Positions 1 through 6,948 of a stretch of DNA of 57,183 bases are shown one piece after another (position 1 is the first letter of the stretch; the number at the start of each line of letters is the position of its first letter). Position numbers and translations under genes: made by a program. The notes beneath the pieces are model-generated. The model made no database searches, was not told the origin of the DNA, and was given only the letters and a program-made list of their open reading frames with translations. Where the stretch lies: assembly GCA_017887425.1 (NCBI GenBank), contig JAGHHZ010000004.1:1-57183 (forward strand), given 5' to 3'. The DNA comes from Bacilli bacterium (GTDB lineage: Bacteria > Bacillota_I > Bacilli_A > RF39 > UBA660).

Positions 1-2
1 TT

Positions 3-323
3 GGATTTCATATAGCAACAATCTTTACTTCTATTATTTGGTGGTTATGGCATTTACCAATATTTTTTATAAGAGGAACAGCAAATGCAAATATGAACTA
101 TTTTCTTTTTGGAATAATGTGTTTAACTTTATGTTATGCTTTGGCAACAATAAGAAAGGTATCGAAAGGTGTATTTCCTTGCATATTAACTCATTGCTTA
201 ATAAATGGGTTATCTGCAATATTTGTATTTAATTATAGTTTGTTAAGTTGTTGTATAACTTTAATTGTAACAATAATAGTATCAATACCAATTTTAAATA
301 TAAATAAAAGATATATAAGGTAA
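3..323 (+). CDS. CPBP-family intramembrane protease, 5'-truncated by window edge
   Basis: The window opens inside this gene: the frame is open from base 3 to the TAA at 321-323, leaving about 106 C-terminal residues. The fragment begins with a hydrophobic helix containing WWLWHLPIFF, which matches the conserved Trp/His motif of the CPBP (CAAX protease/ABI) family. Further hydrophobic segments follow, and the protein ends in a basic tail. Family members are integral-membrane proteases often tied to bacteriocin processing or immunity. The EExxxR motif expected upstream lies outside the window, so catalytic competence cannot be judged. A palindromic repeat starts five bases after the stop, which makes this the first visible gene of the cassette-like array. 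Confidence 0.75.
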   Translation, partial: GFHIATIFTSIIWWLWHLPIFFIRGTANANMNYFLFGIMCLTLCYALATIRKVSKGVFPCILTHCLINGLSAIFVFNYSLLSCCITLIVTIIVSIPILNINKRYIR

Positions 324-327
324 TTAT

Positions 328-371
328 AAATTACAATTTAGTGATTTGTTTAATAAATAGTAATTTGAAAG
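328..371 (+). repeat. Cassette-like palindromic intergenic repeat, copy 1
   Basis: This 44-base element has outer inverted arms AAATTAC (328-334) and GTAATTT (360-366). An inner pair, ATTTGTT/AATAAAT, flanks one base, and there is an unpaired bulge on the left side. It begins 5 bases after the upstream stop and ends 12 bases before the next start codon. Copy 2 differs at only about two positions. There is no T-run, so it is not an obvious intrinsic terminator. Confidence 0.8.
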
Positions 372-383
372 TGAGTTGATAAT

Positions 384-860
384 ATGGCTAATGAGAATAA
401 AAAAGATTTTAATACTATGATGAAAAACAATAAAGATATGCCTAAAATTCAAATTGTAGAAGATGAAAATACTATTAAAAAATATGGTGGCTCTAAAATG
501 TTTTTTGCACCTCCACTTTATTATGATAAACTAATGAAAAAAGTTCCGAAAGGAAAATTAGTTACAGTAGGTCAAATGAGAGATTATCTTGCAAAACAAA
601 ATAAAGCCGATTTTACTGATCCTATGACTGCTGGAATATTTGTAAATATTGTAGCTTGGGCTAGTTATCAAAGGGATGCTGATATTACACCTTATTGGCG
701 AACATTAAAATCAGATGGCGAATTAAATGTAAAATATCCTGAAGCAATAGAACTACAAAAAAGATTACTTGAAGAAGAAGGACATACTATCATTTCAAAG
801 GGAACAAAAAATATAAAATACTATGTTAAAGATTTTGAAAATGTTTTAATAGAATTATAA
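384..860 (+). CDS. MGMT-fold alkyltransferase-like protein without the active cysteine
   Basis: This 158-residue protein resembles the DNA-binding half of O6-alkylguanine transferases: KVPKGKLVTVGQMRDYL corresponds to the helix-turn-helix entry, and TPYWRTLKSDGELN to the PCHRVxxxDGxL active-site strand, followed by QKRLLEEEGH. The methyl-accepting Cys is missing; the local sequence is P-Y-W-R. By analogy with ATL proteins it may bind alkylated or bulky lesions and flag them for repair rather than transfer the alkyl group, but that is inference. A true ogt with PCHR lies 5.5 kb downstream. The gene sits between a palindromic repeat and the SRPBCC gene, with 31 bases to the latter. Confidence 0.6.
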   Translation: MANENKKDFNTMMKNNKDMPKIQIVEDENTIKKYGGSKMFFAPPLYYDKLMKKVPKGKLVTVGQMRDYLAKQNKADFTDPMTAGIFVNIVAWASYQRDADITPYWRTLKSDGELNVKYPEAIELQKRLLEEEGHTIISKGTKNIKYYVKDFENVLIEL

Positions 861-891
861 TTCAAGTTTAATAAGTTATGGAGGTATATCT

Positions 892-1290
892 ATGATTAGG
901 TCAAATATAAAAAAAGAATTTAATTGTGATAAAAATAAATTATGGAATATTATTACAGATAATGCCAATTTTGCTTGGAGAAGCGATTTATCAAAAATAG
1001 AAATCATAGATAATACACATTTTGTTGAATATACAAAAAAGAATTTTCCTACTTATTTTACTATTATTTCAAAAGAAAAATTAAAAGTATATAAATTTGA
1101 ATTAAAAAATGAAAATCTAAAAGGAAAATGGATAGGTATTTTTAAAGAACTTCCAAATGGTAATATTGAATTAGATTTTACAGAAGAAATAGAGGTTAAT
1201 AGTTTTATAATGAAAATGTTAGCAAAATTTTATTTAAAAAGTCAGCAAAAAAGATATATGAGAGATTTAGAAAGAGAATTAAACAAATAG
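892..1290 (+). CDS. SRPBCC (START-like) family protein
   Basis: This 132-residue protein starts MIRSNIKKEFNCDKNKLWNIITD, a typical first strand and helix of the SRPBCC/polyketide-cyclase fold. WRSDLSKIEI, then alternating strands and a long C-terminal helix (FIMKMLAKFYLKSQQKRYMRDLERELNK) complete the expected hydrophobic-ligand-binding fold. Ribosome site GGAGG lies just upstream of the ATG. The ligand is unknown; homologues are small cytosolic proteins often carried in accessory clusters. Its TAG stop lies inside AAACAAATAGTAATTTG, a half copy of the palindromic repeat found behind neighbouring genes. Confidence 0.65.
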   Translation: MIRSNIKKEFNCDKNKLWNIITDNANFAWRSDLSKIEIIDNTHFVEYTKKNFPTYFTIISKEKLKVYKFELKNENLKGKWIGIFKELPNGNIELDFTEEIEVNSFIMKMLAKFYLKSQQKRYMRDLERELNK

Positions 1291-1297
1291 TAATTTG
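1281..1297 (+). repeat. Half copy of the cassette-like repeat
   Basis: AAACAAATAGTAATTTG matches the right half of the 44-base repeat (AATAAATAGTAATTTG) with about one difference and overlaps the stop codon of the SRPBCC gene. The left half is not clearly recognisable. It may be a degenerate boundary element or a chance resemblance in AT-rich sequence. Confidence 0.4.
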
Positions 1298-1369
1298 TAA
1301 AGTAGTAAACTTTAGGTGTGTGTAATATTTTCAATTTAAATGATATGATTTATTTGAAAGGAGAAAAGT

Positions 1370-2104
1370 ATGGATCAAATAAAAATTGGTAAATTCATTT
1401 CAAAATCAAGAAAAACAAAGAAAATTACACAAGAGCAACTTGCAGAAAAATTAGGTGTCAGTAAAAATGCAGTAAGTAAATGGGAAAGAGGCTTAAACCT
1501 TCCAGATGCTTCAATTATGCTGGAACTTTGTAATACTTTAGGAATATCATTAAATGAGTTATTTGCAGGTGAACATCTAAAAGAACAAGAAGTAAAGAAT
1601 CAATCAGAAAAAAACATTTTAGAGATTTTAAAATTTACCAATGACAAAAGCAAAAAGTATAGGATTTTAATACTCATTATTTCAGTATTGCTTATTATTT
1701 CATTTGTTATATTGGGAAAAGAATTGCTAGTCAAGTGTGGTTATATTATGGATAGTGATTTAAGATATTCACAAATATATATAAGTGGTGACGGAAATAT
1801 TAAAGGAAATATCGATGTAAATAAGTTTGGAAAAATAAATATTGATTTTGACATAGGTGCAAATAAATATGGTGATGCAGTCTTTAAAGATCCAGTTAAA
1901 GCATTAAAACGATTAAAAAAAGATTATTTTAAAGGAATAAAGTTAATACAAAAAGAATTTAATCTATTACCTTTAAATAATTTTACCTATAAAGATTATA
2001 AGACCTATGGTTGGCAGGTTACTACTGGTACAGATGAAGAAAAAGAACAAGCAAGATTTGTATCTTCTTTTATGGATATTTATGAAAACAGTTTTAATCG
2101 ATAA
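1370..2104 (+). CDS. XRE-family regulator with C-terminal membrane anchor
   Basis: This 244-residue protein has an N-terminal helix-turn-helix (about residues 6-62: KIGKFISKSRKTKKITQEQL, then KLGVSKNAVSKWERG), a linker, and one strongly hydrophobic segment near residues 98-117. The roughly 125-residue C-terminal region is therefore predicted to lie outside the membrane. Such tethered XRE proteins are common in Bacillota, and their external part may sense envelope signals. A strong AAAGGAG site precedes the ATG, and TATGAT near 1345 is a plausible -10. The N terminus is closely related to the regulator at 3156. The stop codon overlaps the first bases of repeat copy 2. DNA targets are unknown. 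Confidence 0.8.
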   Translation: MDQIKIGKFISKSRKTKKITQEQLAEKLGVSKNAVSKWERGLNLPDASIMLELCNTLGISLNELFAGEHLKEQEVKNQSEKNILEILKFTNDKSKKYRILILIISVLLIISFVILGKELLVKCGYIMDSDLRYSQIYISGDGNIKGNIDVNKFGKINIDFDIGANKYGDAVFKDPVKALKRLKKDYFKGIKLIQKEFNLLPLNNFTYKDYKTYGWQVTTGTDEEKEQARFVSSFMDIYENSFNR

Positions 2105-2146
2105 ATTACAATTTAGTGATTTGTTTAATAAATAGTAAATTGAAAG
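2103..2146 (+). repeat. Cassette-like palindromic intergenic repeat, copy 2
   Basis: This copy is nearly identical to the 44 bases at 328-371; the only difference is AAATT instead of AATTT near the right arm. It begins inside the TAA stop of the XRE gene and ends 10 bases before the next start. The position relative to flanking genes is the same as for copies 1 and 3. Confidence 0.85.
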
Positions 2147-2156
2147 AGAGAGTGTT

Positions 2157-2810
2157 ATGAAAAAGAGAATAATAGTAATTACACTTATTAGTTTGTTAAT
2201 TTTAATCTTTATAATTATTTATTTACTATATAAATTTAATTATATACCACACAAGATGTATAGTAATGAATATTTTAATATAAAAACTTATACAAGTAGT
2301 ATAGATAAAGATAATGATGGTGTTGATGATCAAACGGATATATTGAATAATGTTCGTGAATATATAGCAACAAATCCAAAATATAAAAGTAAATATTATG
2401 CAAGCGGTTATCCAGATGATGGATACGGTGTTTGTACTGATGTAGTTGCTTTTGGATTAAAAGGTGCTGGATATGATTTAATGGAATTAGTAAATGAAGA
2501 TATAAAAAATAATAGAAATAATTACAATATTGATACAATAGATAAAAATATAGATTTTAGAAGAGTTCAAAATTTGAAAATATATTTTGAAAATAATGCT
2601 ATTTCTCTTACAACTGATGCTTATGATATTGAAAATTGGCAAGGGGGAGATATAGTAATATTTCAAAATCATATTGGAATAGTATCAAATAACAGAAATA
2701 AAGACGGTGTTACTTTTATTATTCATCATGCTAATCCATTACAAAAATATTATGAGGAAGATATTTTAGAATCAAGAAATGATATAATAGGACATTATAG
2801 AATGAGTTAG
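2157..2810 (+). CDS. DUF1287-family secreted or membrane-anchored hydrolase-like protein
   Basis: This 217-residue protein has a short cytosolic start and one uncleaved-looking hydrophobic segment (about residues 5-26). The extracellular domain contains GVCTDVVAFGLKGAGYDLME, IDFRRVQNL, WQGGDIVIF and NHIGIVSN, the hallmarks of the DUF1287 (YijF-like) family. The Cys in VCTD and the His in NHIG are placed as in NlpC/P60-like cysteine hydrolases, so a cell-wall-related activity is plausible but unproven. It also has an acidic DKDNDGVDDQTD stretch resembling a Ca-binding loop. It is enclosed on both sides by the 44-base palindromic repeats, as a single-gene cassette would be. Confidence 0.75.
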   Translation: MKKRIIVITLISLLILIFIIIYLLYKFNYIPHKMYSNEYFNIKTYTSSIDKDNDGVDDQTDILNNVREYIATNPKYKSKYYASGYPDDGYGVCTDVVAFGLKGAGYDLMELVNEDIKNNRNNYNIDTIDKNIDFRRVQNLKIYFENNAISLTTDAYDIENWQGGDIVIFQNHIGIVSNNRNKDGVTFIIHHANPLQKYYEEDILESRNDIIGHYRMS

Positions 2811-2812
2811 AT

Positions 2813-2857
2813 AAATTACAATTTAGTGATCTGTTAAATAAATAGTAATTTATTGAA
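2813..2857 (+). repeat. Cassette-like palindromic intergenic repeat, copy 3
   Basis: The outer arms AAATTAC (2813-2819) and GTAATTT are intact. The inner part differs from copies 1 and 2 by a C for T and one more substitution, and the last bases diverge (TATTGAA). It starts two bases after the DUF1287 stop and ends just before the GGAGG of the next gene. Confidence 0.75.
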
Positions 2858-2869
2858 TGGAGGTGTTAT

Positions 2870-3067
2870 ATGTTAATTACAGGAATTTTAATTACAATAG
2901 TTGCAATTTTTATGGTTTTATTTCCTCAATTTTTTATGGGACTTAAAAATCCCAGAATTCCCGATAAATTATTAAAAAATCCTAAAATGAAAATTGTTCT
3001 TAGAGTATGGGGTGGCATTTTTGTAATAGTGGGAATTTTATTGATTATTTTCGCAACTATTAAATAA
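2870..3067 (+). CDS. Small two-helix membrane protein
   Basis: This 65-residue protein has hydrophobic segments at about residues 2-22 and 46-63, joined by a basic loop (LKNPRIPDKLLKNPKMKIVLRVWGG). GGAGGTG lies 9 bases before the ATG. No family is assigned with confidence; similar two-helix proteins of unknown function are frequent in Bacillota. It directly follows repeat copy 3 and precedes the second XRE regulator, with no terminator visible between them. Confidence 0.6.
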   Translation: MLITGILITIVAIFMVLFPQFFMGLKNPRIPDKLLKNPKMKIVLRVWGGIFVIVGILLIIFATIK

Positions 3068-3155
3068 GATATTATAATTTTATATACCCTCGATATATTT
3101 CCTGTTAAAAATAGCTTTTACATTATAAAATATTAATGTGAAAGGAGCAAAATTT

Positions 3156-3866
3156 ATGGATCAAGAAAAAATTGGAAAATTTATTGCTAGTTGTAGAAGA
3201 AAGAAAAATATCACACAGCAAGAGTTGGCAGAAAAATTAGGTGTGTCAGATCGAACTATTGGAAATTGGGAAAATGGAAGGAATATGCCTGATTTATCAT
3301 TGTTTAAACCTTTGTGTAATGAGCTTGATATTACTTTAAATGATTTAATGAGTGGCGAAAAAGTAAACGAAAAAGAATATCAAGAAAAATTAGAGGAAAA
3401 TATCATCAATACCATTAACTATACAAATAAAAAAATAAAAAATCGCAATAATCTTATTGGATTAATATTAATTATTTTTGGGGTATTGATTTCAATTACG
3501 GCTGTCGCAATATTTCCTAGTGAAAGTAGTTGGGGATCTATTTATTCTGTTTTTGGTGCGATAGTTTCTTTAGTTGGTGTTAGTAGATTTACCAAACAGT
3601 TAGCATATTCAAAAAGATTAATATGTAATTTTAGCTATTTTTTAATATTTATAATGGTATTAATGACAATAGATTATATTGGTGTCATTAATATTCATCA
3701 AGCACCAAGATTTTCATTGATAAAAGTTTCAGGAGCTAATGTTATCTATTATGATACTCCATTTTATGATGTAGTTAGATGTAATGTTGATAAAGATAAT
3801 GAAACATTTAAAGTTATTAAAAATCAAAAGTATGATAGAGATAATATAGATAATTTTTGTAAATGA
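3156..3866 (+). CDS. XRE-family regulator with several transmembrane helices
   Basis: The ATG at 3156 is chosen because AAAGGAG (3141-3147) fits it and MDQEKIGKFIASCRR matches its paralogue at 1370; an upstream GTG (3138) overlaps the ribosome site. The 236-residue protein has an HTH in residues 5-62 (QQELAEKLGVSDRTIGNWEN). About three hydrophobic segments lie between residues 100 and 180, and a short polar tail follows. Only 28 bases separate it from a membrane-protein gene downstream, so the two are probably co-transcribed and may form a sensor/regulator pair. The target is unknown. Confidence 0.75.
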   Translation: MDQEKIGKFIASCRRKKNITQQELAEKLGVSDRTIGNWENGRNMPDLSLFKPLCNELDITLNDLMSGEKVNEKEYQEKLEENIINTINYTNKKIKNRNNLIGLILIIFGVLISITAVAIFPSESSWGSIYSVFGAIVSLVGVSRFTKQLAYSKRLICNFSYFLIFIMVLMTIDYIGVINIHQAPRFSLIKVSGANVIYYDTPFYDVVRCNVDKDNETFKVIKNQKYDRDNIDNFCK

Positions 3867-3894
3867 TAAATCATGGTTAAAGGAGATGATTCTT

Positions 3895-4290
3895 TTGAAA
3901 AAATATATTCAAGCTATAGGTATATGGTTTTTAATTGTACCACTAGCAATTTTAAACGGTGGATTAAGAGAAAATATACTGGTTAAATTAGGTAGCATTG
4001 CTCTACCATTAAGTGGAATTATTTTAAGTATTTGTATATTTGTAGTGGCATTATTGTTAATACCAAAAATTAAAGAGTGCAAATCAAAAGATTACATTAT
4101 TTTTGGTATTATTTGGTTTGTTTTAACAAATTTATTTGATTTATTGATGTATATTAGTGAAGGTAAAGGAATCAACGAATTATTAAATTCATATAACTTT
4201 ATAAATGGCAATTTATGGATTTTAGTTGTAATAACTACATTTGTATCTCCAATAATAGTATCAAAAATAAAATGTTTAAAACAGTCTTAG
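3895..4290 (+). CDS. Four-helix membrane protein of unknown function
   Basis: TTG 3895 is chosen as start because GGAG (3882-3885) lies 9 bases upstream; an ATG at 3886 is too close to that site. The 131-residue product (KKYIQAIGIWFLIVPLAI...) is almost entirely hydrophobic, with four predicted helices separated by short charged loops (KIKECKSKDY, MYISEGKGINE). It lies immediately downstream of the membrane XRE regulator and ends before a strong bidirectional terminator. No family is recognised. Confidence 0.6.
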   Translation: MKKYIQAIGIWFLIVPLAILNGGLRENILVKLGSIALPLSGIILSICIFVVALLLIPKIKECKSKDYIIFGIIWFVLTNLFDLLMYISEGKGINELLNSYNFINGNLWILVVITTFVSPIIVSKIKCLKQS

Positions 4291-4336
4291 TGTTTTAAAA
4301 GTTGTTACCAAAAGATGCTTAAATATTATTTTAATA

Positions 4337-4368
4337 AAAAATATCAACACTCAATAGTTGATATTTTT
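4337..4368. terminator. Bidirectional intrinsic terminator
   Basis: Arms AAAAATATCAAC (4337-4348) and GTTGATATTTTT (4357-4368) form a perfect 12-bp stem with an 8-base loop; T-rich sequence flanks it on both strands. It lies between the convergent XRE/membrane-protein pair and the TetR remnant. Confidence 0.8.
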
Positions 4369-4590
4369 ATTTTGATATTCTTCGATAAGGATTTGATTAA
4401 TTTCTTCAGAATCTTCTTTACAACCATTATATAGCCATTTTTTAATAATAGTATTAATTCCCACCATAAAAAACTCGATATGATATTCGATGTGATCGTC
4501 ATTGTATAACATTTTAGATAAATTAGAATCATATTTATTCTTACTTAAAAGGTAATAAAGAATAATTAAGTAGAGATATTTAATCTCCAT
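4351..4590 (-). pseudogene. TetR-family regulator remnant (C-terminal ligand domain only)
   Basis: This 79-residue frame (MEIKYLYLIIL...) ends with FFMVGINTIIKKWLYNGCKEDSEEINQIL. That matches the last helices of TetR/AcrR regulators, where a G-x-x-x-x-I-x-x-W-x-x-x-G motif is typical. An in-frame TAA lies two codons upstream of the ATG, and no helix-turn-helix is encoded there. It therefore looks like a truncated relic of a roughly 190-residue regulator rather than a working gene. The 3' end overlaps the terminator at 4337-4368. Confidence 0.6.
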
Positions 4591-4626
4591 TTTTTATGAT
4601 ATAATTATTAAAGATGTAATTAGATT

Positions 4627-4935
4627 ATGAAAAAGATAATCAATAAAATATTTATTCTAAATAAAGTAATAGGAGCTATTTAATTTAGTTTTTATTTTAC
4701 TGATATATGCATTTAGTAATCATTCAGAAGATACGCTACTGGTTATGTTTGTTATTTACTATCAACCGATACCTTGATAATTTTTTGTATTTGGTTTTTT
4801 AAAGTTTGGAAATTTGGCAATAATGATTCATCTTTTAAATCTGTTATGACCGGTTCGATGGGATTTGTAGTATGTATTATAAATTCAATTATGTCTATTT
4901 ATATGATAGTTAAGGCGAATAGAAATTTAAAGTAA
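4627..4935 (+). pseudogene. Decayed small membrane-protein gene
   Basis: Beginning at ATG 4627, the sequence encodes MKKIINKIFILNKVIGAI, then TAA. The following hydrophobic stretch (LVFILLIYAFSNHSEDTLLV) is open until a TGA near 4773. Translation of the rest continues in another frame (TLIIFCIWFFKVWKFGNNDS, then hydrophobic to VKANRNLK and TAA at 4933-4935). Joined, this would be a roughly 100-residue, three-helix membrane protein broken by one stop and one frameshift. Family unknown. Confidence 0.5.
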
Positions 4936-4960
4936 TTATATAGAAAAGAGGAGATTGTTA

Positions 4961-5572
4961 GTGGAAAAGTGGTTAGAATTGATAATTGAAATTCAAAGTT
5001 TAGCGCAAAATGGGTTAGCTTATACTAATAATGTCTATGATAAGGAAAGGTTTGGAAGATTACGCGATATATCAGCCGAAATGTTAAGTATGAAATCTGA
5101 TTTATCACTTGAAAAAGTAAAGGATTTATTTTGTTCTGAAAAAGGTTATCAAACACCTAAATTAGACACGAGAGCGGTTATATTTAAAGATGATAAAATT
5201 TTATTGGTTAAGGAAAATAATGGTACTTGGTCATTACCAGGAGGTTGGGTTGATGTTTTAGAATCAGTCGCTTCAAATACAGTAAAAGAAGCAAAAGAAG
5301 AAACGGGCTTGGATGCTGTACCCAAAAGAATAATTGCTATTCAAGATAGAAATAAACATAATAAACCAATATATGCTTATGGTATATGTAAGATATTTGT
5401 TTTGTGTGAAGTAATAGGCGGAAAGTTTGAAAAAAATATTGAAACAATCGAAACAAATTATTTTTCACTAGATGAATTACCATTATTAGCAGAAGCTAAA
5501 ACAAATAAAGAACAAATAGAAATGTGCTTTAAAGCCGTAAATGATGAAAGTTGGCAAGTTCAATTTGATTAA
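4961..5572 (+). CDS. Nudix hydrolase with N-terminal Nudix_N_2-type helical domain
   Basis: GTG 4961 is chosen because AAAGAGGAG ends at 4953, leaving good spacing; the TTG at 4955 is too close. The 203-residue product has an N-terminal helical domain (about residues 1-60) typical of the group with a pre-Nudix dimerisation domain. The Nudix fold spans roughly residues 65-190. The Nudix box is G-x5-E-x7-K-E-A-K-E-E-T-G-L: the usual Arg of REUXEE is replaced by Lys and all metal-binding Glu are present. It probably hydrolyses a nucleoside-diphosphate derivative such as a nucleotide sugar; the substrate is not evident. A GNAT gene follows 44 bases later. Confidence 0.85.
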   Translation: MEKWLELIIEIQSLAQNGLAYTNNVYDKERFGRLRDISAEMLSMKSDLSLEKVKDLFCSEKGYQTPKLDTRAVIFKDDKILLVKENNGTWSLPGGWVDVLESVASNTVKEAKEETGLDAVPKRIIAIQDRNKHNKPIYAYGICKIFVLCEVIGGKFEKNIETIETNYFSLDELPLLAEAKTNKEQIEMCFKAVNDESWQVQFD

Positions 5573-5603
5573 TTTTATAAAATAATCAAATAATGTAATT
5601 GAA
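5559..5603 (+). repeat. Palindromic element behind the Nudix gene, possible divergent relative of the cassette repeat
   Basis: ATTTGATTA (5563-5571) and TAATCAAAT (5583-5591) form a perfect 9-bp inverted repeat overlapping the stop codon. The outer bases TTCA/TGAA can also pair across a bulge. Its right end, GTAATTGAAAG, resembles GTAATTTGAAAG of the 44-base repeats. The relationship is suggestive only. Confidence 0.4.
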
Positions 5604-5616
5604 AGTAGGTGGTTGG

Positions 5617-6075
5617 ATGATAAGAATAGCAACTGATAATGACATCGATATAATTTGTAAATTAAGGATTTTGCAACAAAAAGAGGATTGGAAAGAAGAA
5701 CATATTGATGAGTTATCTTTTTATGATATGACTAAAAAATTTTTGGAAAATCATTTAAATAAGGATTTATATATATTTTTAAATATAATTGATTCTAAAA
5801 TAGCCGCTACGTGTGGGATCCAAATAATTGAATATCTACCACAATGTAACGATAACGGTAGACAAGGATATATCTGTGATGTTTATACATTAGATAATTA
5901 TAGAAGAATGGGACTACAAAAGGATTTATTAAAAACTATTATAGAATTTTCAAGAAATAAGAATCTATGTGAATTAAATTTGTCTAGTGATAATGAAATT
6001 GCAATTAATTTATATGAAAAAATTGGCTTTGAACATGACAAATTAATAATGCGTTTGGAATTATCTAATAATTAA
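5617..6075 (+). CDS. GNAT-family N-acetyltransferase
   Basis: The ATG at 5617 (MIRIATDNDIDIICKLR) gives the standard GNAT start; an upstream TTG would add only six residues made from the ribosome site. The 152-residue protein shows the acetyl-CoA strand-loop (GYICDVYTLDNYRRMGLQKDL; the R-x-x-G-x pattern lies in RRMGLQ). A later NLSSDNEIAINLYEKIGFEH segment is the classical C-terminal motif B (N..A..LYEKxGF). Substrate unknown: it could acetylate a small amine, an antibiotic or a protein N terminus. It lies in the accessory block together with the Nudix gene. Confidence 0.85.
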   Translation: MIRIATDNDIDIICKLRILQQKEDWKEEHIDELSFYDMTKKFLENHLNKDLYIFLNIIDSKIAATCGIQIIEYLPQCNDNGRQGYICDVYTLDNYRRMGLQKDLLKTIIEFSRNKNLCELNLSSDNEIAINLYEKIGFEHDKLIMRLELSNN

Positions 6076-6167
6076 TTAAAATAGAATTTGGCATTAAATT
6101 AAAAGGACTCTTTATAAAATATATTCTTTAAATTATTAATGTGATAAAATTATACATAGGTGATTAT

Positions 6168-6416
6168 ATGAAAAATGTAGAAAAAATAATAATTAATACT
6201 GATGAAAAAGAAATGGAAAAGGTTAATTGGACTAATGCTTGGAGTAAAAAATATCCTGTTTTAGCTAACTATCAAAATAAAGTGGATATTGAATATTATC
6301 AAGAAGAAATAAGAAAATTATTAGATAGTTTAGAAGAGGAATATGATTATAATAAATTAGATGCTATGTTAGTGTTAAAAGATATTTTATATCATGAATG
6401 GAAAGATAATAAATGA
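6168..6416 (+). CDS. Conserved-looking small acidic protein coupled to ogt
   Basis: ATG 6168 is supported by AGGTGAT (6158-6164); the GTG at 6141 has no such site. The 82-residue product is hydrophilic and predicted mostly helical, with features NWTNAWSKKYPVLANYQNKV and YNKLDAMLVLKDILYHEW. The stop TGA overlaps the start of ogt (ATGA at 6413-6416), so the two are almost certainly translated together. No family is recognised. An accessory role in alkylation repair or its regulation is inferred only from this coupling. Confidence 0.65.
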   Translation: MKNVEKIIINTDEKEMEKVNWTNAWSKKYPVLANYQNKVDIEYYQEEIRKLLDSLEEEYDYNKLDAMLVLKDILYHEWKDNK

Positions 6417-6937
6417 TTTATAAAACATATTATAGTTCACCTATTGGTAAATTGCTCTTAGCTAGTGATGGGGAAAGTTTAACAGGTTTATGGATAGAAG
6501 GTCAAAAACATTATCTTTATAAAATAAATAAACAATTAGTTACTAATGATAATTTAGAAATATTTAAAGAAGTTAAAAATTGGTTAGATAAATATTTTAA
6601 AGGTGAAAAAGTTAATATTAATAATCTAAAGCTGAATCCTAGTGGTACTAAATTTCAAAAAGAAGTGTGGAAAGTGTTATGTGACATCCCATATGGCGAG
6701 ATTATTACGTATAAGGAAATATCAAAAAAAGTAGCGCACAATTTAAATAAGGAAAGAATGTCTGCTCAAGCAGTAGGAGGAGCTATTGGCCATAATCCTA
6801 TTTCAATTATTATCCCATGTCATCGTGTTATTGGAAGTGATGGAAATTTAACTGGTTATGCTGGAGGAATAGATAAGAAGATAAAATTACTACAAATTGA
6901 AGAAAACGATATAAATAAGTTTTATTTTAAGAATTGA
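6413..6937 (+). CDS. ogt: Methylated-DNA--protein-cysteine methyltransferase
   Basis: This 174-residue suicide enzyme removes alkyl groups from O6-alkylguanine in DNA. Residues 1-70 form the N-terminal ribonuclease-like half (YYSSPIGKLLLASDGESLTG). The C-terminal half has the DNA-binding helix (FQKEVWKVLCDIPYGEIITY), the Asn hinge GGAIGHNPI, and the active site IIPCHRVIGSDGNLTGYAGG with the acceptor Cys near residue 136. All key residues are present. It overlaps the preceding 82-residue ORF by four bases and is followed after 11 bases by a DUF1848 gene, so it forms a three-gene group probably devoted to DNA lesions. Confidence 0.95.
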   Translation: MIYKTYYSSPIGKLLLASDGESLTGLWIEGQKHYLYKINKQLVTNDNLEIFKEVKNWLDKYFKGEKVNINNLKLNPSGTKFQKEVWKVLCDIPYGEIITYKEISKKVAHNLNKERMSAQAVGGAIGHNPISIIIPCHRVIGSDGNLTGYAGGIDKKIKLLQIEENDINKFYFKN

Positions 6938-6948
6938 AGTGATTAATT

